DNA from: Mesorhizobium sp. B2-4-3
Lineage (GTDB): Bacteria; Pseudomonadota; Alphaproteobacteria; Rhizobiales; Rhizobiaceae
Length of the DNA stretch: 64,000 bases
Reading direction: 5' to 3'
Assembly: GCF_006442815.1 (NCBI RefSeq)
Contig: NZ_VFVL01000003.1
Coordinates: 1 to 64,000, forward strand
Shown: positions 58,675 to 64,000 of the stretch, in pieces
Layout: each line of letters begins with the position of its first letter
How positions within the stretch are numbered: position 1 is the stretch's first letter
The notes under the pieces: model-generated
What the model saw: the letters and a program-made list of their open reading frames with translations, nothing else
Databases searched by the model: none
What the model was told of the DNA's origin: nothing
Translations under genes and position numbers: made by a program

Positions 58675-61638
58675 ATGAAAAAAGGCGATCACCTCTTCCT
58701 CGTCGACGGCTCCGGCTACATTTTCCGCGCCTATCACGCGCTGCCGCCGCTGAACCGCAAATCCGATGGCCTGCCGACCGGCGCGGTGCTCGGCTTCTGC
58801 AACATGGTGTGGAAGCTGATGCAGGACGCCCGCAACACCGATGTCGGCGTGGTGCCGACGCATTTCGCCGTCATCTTCGACTATTCGTCGAAAACCTTCC
58901 GCAGCGATTTCTACCCCGAATACAAGGCAAACCGCTCTGCGCCGCCGGAGGACCTGATCCCGCAATTCGGCCTGATCCGCCAGGCGACCGCAGCCTTCAA
59001 TGTCCCTTGCATAGAGACGGAGGGTTTCGAGGCCGACGATATCATCGCGACTTATTGCCGGCTGGCTTGCGAAGCCGGCGCCGACACCACCATCATCTCC
59101 TCCGACAAGGACCTGATGCAGCTGGTCGGTCCGACCGTCGGCATGTACGACCCGATGAAGGATCGCCAGATCGGCATTCCCGAGGTGATCGAGAAATGGG
59201 GCGTGCCACCGGAAAAGATGATCGACCTGCAGGCGCTGACCGGCGACTCGGTCGACAACGTCCCGGGCGTGCCCGGCATCGGCCCGAAGACCGCGGCGCA
59301 ATTGCTCGAACAATTCGGCGACCTCGACGGGCTGCTGGCGCGCGCTTCCGAGATCAAGCAGGACAAGCGCCGCGAGACCATCATCGCCAATGCCGACAAG
59401 GCGCGCATCTCGCGCGAGTTGGTGACGTTGAAGAACGACGTGCCGCTGAGGGAAGGGTTGGACGACCTTGTCCTGCATGCGCCGGATGGCCCGAAGCTGA
59501 TCGGCTTCCTGAAGACGATGGAATTCACCACGCTGACGCGACGCGTCGCCGAAGCGACCGCGACCGAGATCGGCGACGTCCAGGCCTCCGCCGTTACCGT
59601 CGAGCGCGCCGATACCGCGCATGGCCCCGATGTCGGCGCCGGCGCATCGCCGCGACAGCCGACACCTCAATCGAACGACGCCGCAAAACCCGCCGCGCCT
59701 GCCACAAGGGGCGAGGACGCGCCGCCGCAGGGCGACACCCCATCGCTGCTCTCGGCGCTGCGGCTGGAACAGGCGACGGCGCGCAAGATCGATCCTTCGG
59801 CCTATAGCGTCATTCGTGACACGGCCACGCTCAAGGCCTGGATCACCGAAACCCGCGACGCCGGCATCCTTGCGCTCGACGCCGAGACCAGCTCGTCCGA
59901 CCCGATGCAGGCCGATCTCATCGGCATTTCCATGGCGATCGCGCCTGGCCGCGCCGTTTATGTGCCGCTCGCCCACAAGAGCGGCAATGGCGACCTGCTC
60001 GGCGGCGGCATGCTGGAGAACCAGATTCCGGTCCGCGAGGCGCTGGCGCTGTTGAAGCCGCTGCTCGAGGACCGGTCGGTCCTCAAGATCGTCCAGGACA
60101 TGAAATACGACATCGTCGTGATGGGCCGGCACGGCATCGAGGTCGGGCCGTTCGACGACACGATGCTGATCTCTTACGTGCTCGATGCCGGCACCTCCGG
60201 CGGTCACGACCTCGCCTCGCTGTCGGAGAAGTGGCTGGGCCACGCGCCAGCCTCGAAGAAGGAGCTCGCCGGCTCGGGCAAGAGCGCCATCGGCTTCGAC
60301 CAGGTCGATATCGAGCGCGCGACGAGATACGCTGCCGAGCAGGCCGACATCGCGTTGCAGCTCTGGCTGGTGCTGAAGCCGAGGTTGGCCGCCAAGGGCC
60401 TCGTTTCCGTCTACGAGCGGCTGGAAAGGCCGCTGGTGCCCGTGCTCGCCCGGATGGAACAGCGCGGCATCTCGGTCGACCGCCAGATCCTGTCGCGGCT
60501 ATCGGGCGAGTTGGCGCAGGGCGCCGCCCGCGTCGAAGAGGAAATCTACGGGATCGTCGGCGAACGCATCAACATCGGCTCGCCCAAGCAGCTCGGCGAT
60601 ATCCTGTTTGGCAAGATGGGCCTGCCGGGCGGCTCGAAGACCAAGACCGGCCAGTGGTCGACCTCGGCGCAGCTGCTGGAAGACCTTGCCGCCGAAGGCC
60701 ACGAGCTGCCGCGCAAGATCGTCGACTGGCGCCAGCTGACCAAGCTGAAATCGACCTACACCGACGCGCTGCCCGGCTTCATCAACTCCGGCACCAACCG
60801 CGTCCATACCTCCTACGCGCTGGCAGCGACGACGACGGGGCGTCTGTCGTCCTCCGATCCCAATCTGCAGAACATCCCGGTGCGCACCGCGGAGGGCCGC
60901 AAGATCAGGACCGCCTTCATCGCCGAAAAAGGCCACAAGCTGGTCTCGGCCGACTACAGCCAGATCGAGCTGCGCGTTCTTGCCCATGTCGCCGATATCC
61001 CGCAGCTCAAGCAGGCTTTCGCCGACGGCGCCGACATCCATGCCATCACCGCGTCGGAAATGTTCAACGTACCGGTCGAAGGCATGCCTTCGGAGGTACG
61101 CCGGCGCGCCAAGGCAATCAATTTCGGCATCATCTACGGCATCTCGGCCTTCGGGCTAGCCAACCAGCTTTCGATTCCGCGCGAGGAGGCGGGCGCCTAT
61201 ATCAAGCGCTATTTCGAGCGCTTCCCGGGCATCCGCGACTATATCGAGGAGACCAAGGCCTACGCGCGGGAAAACGGTTTCGTCGAGACCATCTTCGGCC
61301 GCCGCATCCACTATCCGGAGATAAGGGCCTCCAACCCGTCGGTGCGCGCCTTCAACGAGCGCGCCTCGATCAACGCCAGGCTCCAGGGCACCGCCGCCGA
61401 CATCATCCGCCGCGCCATGGTGCATATGGAAGAAGCGCTGGACAAGGCGAAGCTCTCCGCCCGCATGCTGTTGCAGGTGCATGACGAACTGATCTTCGAG
61501 ACGGTGGAAGCGGAGGTCGAGGCGACGATCCCCGTCGTGCGCCGCGTCATGGAGAACGCGCCGATGCCGGCGGTCTCGATGTCGGTGCCGCTGCATGTCG
61601 ATGCGCGGGCCGCCAACAACTGGGACGAGGCGCATTGA
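58675..61638 (+). CDS. polA: DNA polymerase I
   Basis: A 987-residue polymerase with all three domains. The 5'-3' exonuclease (about 1-300) has DGSGYIFRAYHALPP and SSDKDLMQLV; a Pro/Ala-rich linker (about 310-365) follows; the 3'-5' exonuclease (about 380-560) keeps the metal-binding LALDAET, so proofreading should be active; the polymerase domain has TGRLSSSDPNLQNIP, motif A ADYSQIELRVLAH, the O helix RRRAKAINFGIIYG and motif C VHDELIFE. It fills gaps in repair and removes Okazaki RNA primers. Confidence 0.96.
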   Translation: MKKGDHLFLVDGSGYIFRAYHALPPLNRKSDGLPTGAVLGFCNMVWKLMQDARNTDVGVVPTHFAVIFDYSSKTFRSDFYPEYKANRSAPPEDLIPQFGLIRQATAAFNVPCIETEGFEADDIIATYCRLACEAGADTTIISSDKDLMQLVGPTVGMYDPMKDRQIGIPEVIEKWGVPPEKMIDLQALTGDSVDNVPGVPGIGPKTAAQLLEQFGDLDGLLARASEIKQDKRRETIIANADKARISRELVTLKNDVPLREGLDDLVLHAPDGPKLIGFLKTMEFTTLTRRVAEATATEIGDVQASAVTVERADTAHGPDVGAGASPRQPTPQSNDAAKPAAPATRGEDAPPQGDTPSLLSALRLEQATARKIDPSAYSVIRDTATLKAWITETRDAGILALDAETSSSDPMQADLIGISMAIAPGRAVYVPLAHKSGNGDLLGGGMLENQIPVREALALLKPLLEDRSVLKIVQDMKYDIVVMGRHGIEVGPFDDTMLISYVLDAGTSGGHDLASLSEKWLGHAPASKKELAGSGKSAIGFDQVDIERATRYAAEQADIALQLWLVLKPRLAAKGLVSVYERLERPLVPVLARMEQRGISVDRQILSRLSGELAQGAARVEEEIYGIVGERINIGSPKQLGDILFGKMGLPGGSKTKTGQWSTSAQLLEDLAAEGHELPRKIVDWRQLTKLKSTYTDALPGFINSGTNRVHTSYALAATTTGRLSSSDPNLQNIPVRTAEGRKIRTAFIAEKGHKLVSADYSQIELRVLAHVADIPQLKQAFADGADIHAITASEMFNVPVEGMPSEVRRRAKAINFGIIYGISAFGLANQLSIPREEAGAYIKRYFERFPGIRDYIEETKAYARENGFVETIFGRRIHYPEIRASNPSVRAFNERASINARLQGTAADIIRRAMVHMEEALDKAKLSARMLLQVHDELIFETVEAEVEATIPVVRRVMENAPMPAVSMSVPLHVDARAANNWDEAH

Positions 61639-61667
61639 GCTGGACCGGCAGGCGCCGCGATCCTTCA

Positions 61668-61823
61668 CACCCCCCTCTGGCCTGCCGGCCATCTCCCCGC
61701 AAGGGGGGAGATTGGCAGCTTCCGCGCTCCGCTGGTTCTGTAACGTTGGAGGTTAGCGAAACCCGAGATGACAGCTAATCTCCCCCCTTGCGGGGGAGAT
61801 GTCCGGCAGGACAGAGGGGGGTG
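61668..61823. repeat. 156-bp inverted-repeat element downstream of polA
   Basis: Arms of about 45 bp run inward from CACCCCCCTCTGG (61668) and end at CAGAGGGGGGTG (61823). The inner parts contain CCTGCCGG and the G/C-rich ATCTCCCC motif with near-perfect symmetry around an unrelated centre of about 65 bp. This has the look of a non-autonomous palindromic element. It separates convergent polA and zur and may terminate both. Confidence 0.75.
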
Positions 61824-61855
61824 CCTCGCGCCGGCATCAACCGGCTAACTGACCC

Positions 61856-62260
61856 TTACGCGGCCTCAGCCCTGCACTTGGCGCACACCCCGCGAAACTC
61901 GATCACCGCCTTCTTGGCCGCAAATCCAGTAGAGCGCACCCATTCGTCAAGCCGGTGATCGACATCGTGGTCGGACATTTCGGTCACCTGCCCGCAATTG
62001 TCGCAGATGGCGAAGGCCGTCATCGAATGGCTGTGGTCGTGCGGCTCGGCGCAGGCGACGAAGGAGTTGAGGCTTTCGAGCCGATGCACGAAGCCGGACT
62101 TCACCAGCGTGTCGAGCGCTCGGTAGACTTGCAGCGGCGCCCGGAAACCGCGCTCGCGTAACTGGTCGAGCAGCGTATAGGCGCTGAGCGGCCCGCTGGA
62201 CGCCTCGAGCTTCTCGAGCACGCAAAGCTGGTTCTTGGTCAGCGCATCTCTTGCCGTCAT
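61856..62260 (-). CDS. zur: Fur-family regulator, Zur type
   Basis: A 134-residue metal-dependent repressor. The winged helix covers about 1-80 (LSAYTLLDQLRE, QVYRALDTLVKSGFVHRL). Structural zinc Cys pairs are CDNC and CAKC; a sensory site is formed around the HDHSHS run. The short N-terminus and HDHSHSMTAF segment favour Zur over Fur, with zinc uptake genes as targets. No such genes are adjacent. Confidence 0.85.
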   Translation of the reverse strand: MTARDALTKNQLCVLEKLEASSGPLSAYTLLDQLRERGFRAPLQVYRALDTLVKSGFVHRLESLNSFVACAEPHDHSHSMTAFAICDNCGQVTEMSDHDVDHRLDEWVRSTGFAAKKAVIEFRGVCAKCRAEAA

Positions 62261-62408
62261 CTTGTTCGCCCAATCGACGCTCGCGCAAGATCTCGCATGC
62301 GAACGACTTCAATTCCCCTGAGATAGCGACGAACGAGTGATTTTGCCACTGTTTCCGCAGCACATCCCTTCTGGTGCGCGCTGGACGAGATGGTTCGCCG
62401 GCTAATCG

Positions 62409-63455
62409 CTACTTGCGTGGCGGCCCCTTGCGTTCGGCCGAAGCCGCCCAGAGATTGATGTCGGACTCGCGCGCGTAAGTGTCGATCTCGGCCAACTCGG
62501 CATCGGAGAACTCGAGCGCCTTGAGCGCGCCGACGCAATCCTCAACCTGCTCCGGCCGGCTGGCGCCGATCAGCGCCGTGGTCACGCGGCCCTTGCGCAG
62601 CACCCAGGCCAGCGCCATCTGCGCCAGGGTCTGGCCGCGGCGGCCGGCAATGGCGCTGAGCGCCTGGATGTTGGCGATCGACTTGTCGTTGATGAAGGCG
62701 GGCTTGAGCGACTTGCCTTGGGATGCGCGGCTGCCGTCGGGGATGCCGCCGAGATATTTGTCGGTCAGCATGCCCTGCGCCAGCGGCGAGAACACGATCG
62801 AGCCGATGCCGAGCCCCTCCAGCGTGTCGAGCAGCCCGTCCTCCTCGATCCAGCGGTTGAGCATCGAATAGCTCGGCTGGTGGATCAGGCATGGCGTGCC
62901 GAGCTGCCGCAATATATCGGCCGCCTCGCGCGTGCGCTGCGAATTGTAGGAGGAGATGCCGGCATAGAGCGCCTTGCCCGAGCGCACCGCATGGTCGAGC
63001 GCGCCCATCGTTTCCTCGAGCGGCGTCTCGGGATCGAAACGGTGCGAATAGAAGATGTCGACATAGTCGAGCCCCATGCGCTTGAGGCTCTGGTCGAGGC
63101 TGGCCAGCACATATTTGCGGCTGCCCCATTCGCCGTAGGGGCCGGCCCACATCTCGTAGCCGGCCTTGGTCGAGATGATCATCTCGTCGCGATAGGCGGC
63201 GAAATCGGTGCGCAGGATCTCGCCGAACGCGGTTTCGGCCGAGCCGGGCGGCGGGCCGTAATTGTTGGCAAGGTCGAAATGCGTGATGCCGAGGTCGAAG
63301 GCCTTGCGCGCGATCGCCTGCTTGGTTCTGTGCGGCGTGTCGTTGCCGAAATTGTGCCACAGCCCGAGCGAGATGGCCGGCAGCTTCAGGCCGGACCGTC
63401 CGCAGCGGTTATAGATCATCTTCTCGTAGCGGTTTTCGGCGGCGACATAGGGCAT
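62409..63455 (-). CDS. YghZ-like aldo/keto reductase
   Basis: A 348-residue TIM-barrel NADPH reductase. The catalytic tetrad is visible as Asp and Tyr in FDLANNYGPP, Lys in STKAGYEMW and His in FYSHRFDP. The GPPPGSAETAFGEIL segment is typical of the YghZ/L-glyceraldehyde-3-phosphate reductase branch (AKR14). ATG 63455 begins MPYVAAENRYEKM, the usual start of this branch. Confidence 0.9.
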   Translation of the reverse strand: MPYVAAENRYEKMIYNRCGRSGLKLPAISLGLWHNFGNDTPHRTKQAIARKAFDLGITHFDLANNYGPPPGSAETAFGEILRTDFAAYRDEMIISTKAGYEMWAGPYGEWGSRKYVLASLDQSLKRMGLDYVDIFYSHRFDPETPLEETMGALDHAVRSGKALYAGISSYNSQRTREAADILRQLGTPCLIHQPSYSMLNRWIEEDGLLDTLEGLGIGSIVFSPLAQGMLTDKYLGGIPDGSRASQGKSLKPAFINDKSIANIQALSAIAGRRGQTLAQMALAWVLRKGRVTTALIGASRPEQVEDCVGALKALEFSDAELAEIDTYARESDINLWAASAERKGPPRK

Positions 63456-63531
63456 GGGGAATCCTCGGGATCGAAACGGCGCGGCGACCACCGCCAACCT
63501 GATTTGAATCGATGCGTGCCCCTAACCCTTA

Positions 63532-63559
63532 CCCTCTCCCCGCCGGAACGGGGAGAGGG
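63532..63559. terminator. GC-rich hairpin, bidirectional terminator or repeat
   Basis: CCCTCTCCCCG (63532-63542) and CGGGGAGAGGG (63549-63559) form a perfect 11-bp stem. It lies just after the stop (63568, minus strand) of the oxidoreductase gene and before the aldo/keto reductase gene. The same motif family appears inside the 61668-61823 element, so it may be an interspersed repeat used as terminator. Confidence 0.5.
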
Positions 63560-63567
63560 GTTGCCAC

Positions 63568-64000
63568 CTACTTTTTCTTCGCCAGCAGCGCCTTCGCGTC
63601 CTTGACGCCGAGCGCGGCCGGCCGCTCGCAGGTCGTCTGCATGGCGACATATTTGCCGCTTTCGCCGGAACGCAGGATGCCGGTCATGACATCGACCGCG
63701 TGCAGCGCCAGCTCCATCGAGCAGCGATGCGGCCGCCCTTCGGCAATCGCGACCGCCATGTCGGCAAGGCCGGCGGTGCGGTAGTTCGCCATCATGCCAT
63801 GGCCGTGCATCTCGTTCGGCACGCCGAACGGATGGTTCCATTTCGGCAGCTTCTTCACCGGCTTGGCCGAGTCGGTGAAGCGCACCTCGCCGCCGAAGAA
63901 ATTCGGATCCGGCACGAAGACGGTGCCCAACTCGCCGTAGAGCTCCATTGGCGCGTGGCCATGGCTCCAGACGTCCCAGCTGGTGTTGAGCGTGATCACC
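63568..64000 (-). CDS. Gfo/Idh/MocA-family oxidoreductase, C-terminal part
   Basis: The last 144 codons of a gene that enters from the right edge; the true start lies outside. The visible part is the alpha/beta C-terminal domain of glucose-fructose oxidoreductase-like enzymes: TLNTSWDVWSHGHAP strand, GELGTVFVPDPNFFGG, and the helix with AIAEGRPHRCSMELALHAVDVMTGIL, which matches the family end. The NAD-binding half is missing, so substrate cannot be guessed. Same strand as the aldo/keto reductase. Confidence 0.85.
   Translation of the reverse strand, partial: VITLNTSWDVWSHGHAPMELYGELGTVFVPDPNFFGGEVRFTDSAKPVKKLPKWNHPFGVPNEMHGHGMMANYRTAGLADMAVAIAEGRPHRCSMELALHAVDVMTGILRSGESGKYVAMQTTCERPAALGVKDAKALLAKKK

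Noticed and set aside
58390..60243. A 617-residue minus-strand open frame opposite polA
   Set aside because: It is antisense to conserved polymerase exonuclease domains, shows no domain or ribosome-binding site, and would also run over the sRNA promoter.

Overview
The window looks like a chromosomal segment of a high-GC alphaproteobacterium of the Hyphomicrobiales (Rhizobiales), most probably Mesorhizobium or a close relative. This is inferred from gene content and order: the lptC-lptA-lptB-rpoN-hpf-ptsN string, the cysG-DUF2849-cysI-cysH-DUF934 sulfite operon, an hsp20-DUF1150 pair, olsB for ornithine lipids, and many short interspersed palindromes of the kind common in rhizobia. No tRNA, rRNA, phage, transposase or CRISPR array was seen. 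The sequence is mostly core genome with a few accessory stretches.

Layout. 1-5.0 kb: the N-terminal part of a glycine-rich autotransporter-type protein (cut by the left edge), a secreted Gln-rich protein, a Nudix hydrolase, then a rightward string of ArsR regulator, SRPBCC, VOC, small membrane protein and two DUF1801 proteins. 5.3-12.6 kb: a GGDEF/EAL sensor, GNAT, DUF2214, endonuclease III, DUF2244, an LCM-type methyltransferase and an Ada-like alkylguanine methyltransferase. 12.8-14.7 kb: a tightly overlapping four-gene cassette of small secreted proteins with pilin-like and PapD-like features but no usher. 14.9-19.4 kb: ribokinase, amidase, LysE-type exporter, an orphan membrane-anchored protein and a nucleoside hydrolase. 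19.5-20.3 kb: hsp20 with a heat-shock promoter and a ROSE-like RNA thermometer, then DUF1150. 20.4-25.6 kb: the leftward lpt-rpoN-hpf-ptsN cluster. 25.9-34.1 kb: SppA, IHF beta, LapA-like protein, ornithine cyclodeaminase-like enzyme, EVE and VOC proteins, a WYL regulator, two RNA methyltransferases, LspA and an AcuI-like reductase.

34.3-40.2 kb: an orphan hybrid histidine kinase, olsB behind a Pho-box-like site, a TRIC-type channel gene bracketed by inverted tandem heptamer/octamer repeats, grpE behind a heat-shock-type promoter, and a DJ-1/PfpI protein. 40.4-45.2 kb: the leftward assimilatory sulfite/APS reduction operon, in which CysG makes the siroheme used by CysI, CysH supplies sulfite, and DUF2849 and DUF934 accompany them. 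45.6-56.7 kb: host-attachment family protein, Kef/YbaL antiporter, AraC regulator, MDR and SDR oxidoreductases, a class A penicillin-binding protein coupled to a small membrane protein, an OafA-type acyltransferase coupled to a 48-residue membrane microprotein, and RNase D. 56.9-64 kb: an M20 peptidase, a probable small RNA with three C-rich hairpin loops, polA, a Zur/Fur regulator, an aldo-keto reductase and the C-terminal part of a Gfo/Idh/MocA oxidoreductase cut by the right edge.

The items most worth following are the four-gene secreted cassette, the sRNA between the M20 peptidase gene and polA, the hsp20 promoter/thermometer unit, the inverted short tandem repeats around the TRIC gene, and the paired TGGTCNGACCA sites near 40.3 kb.
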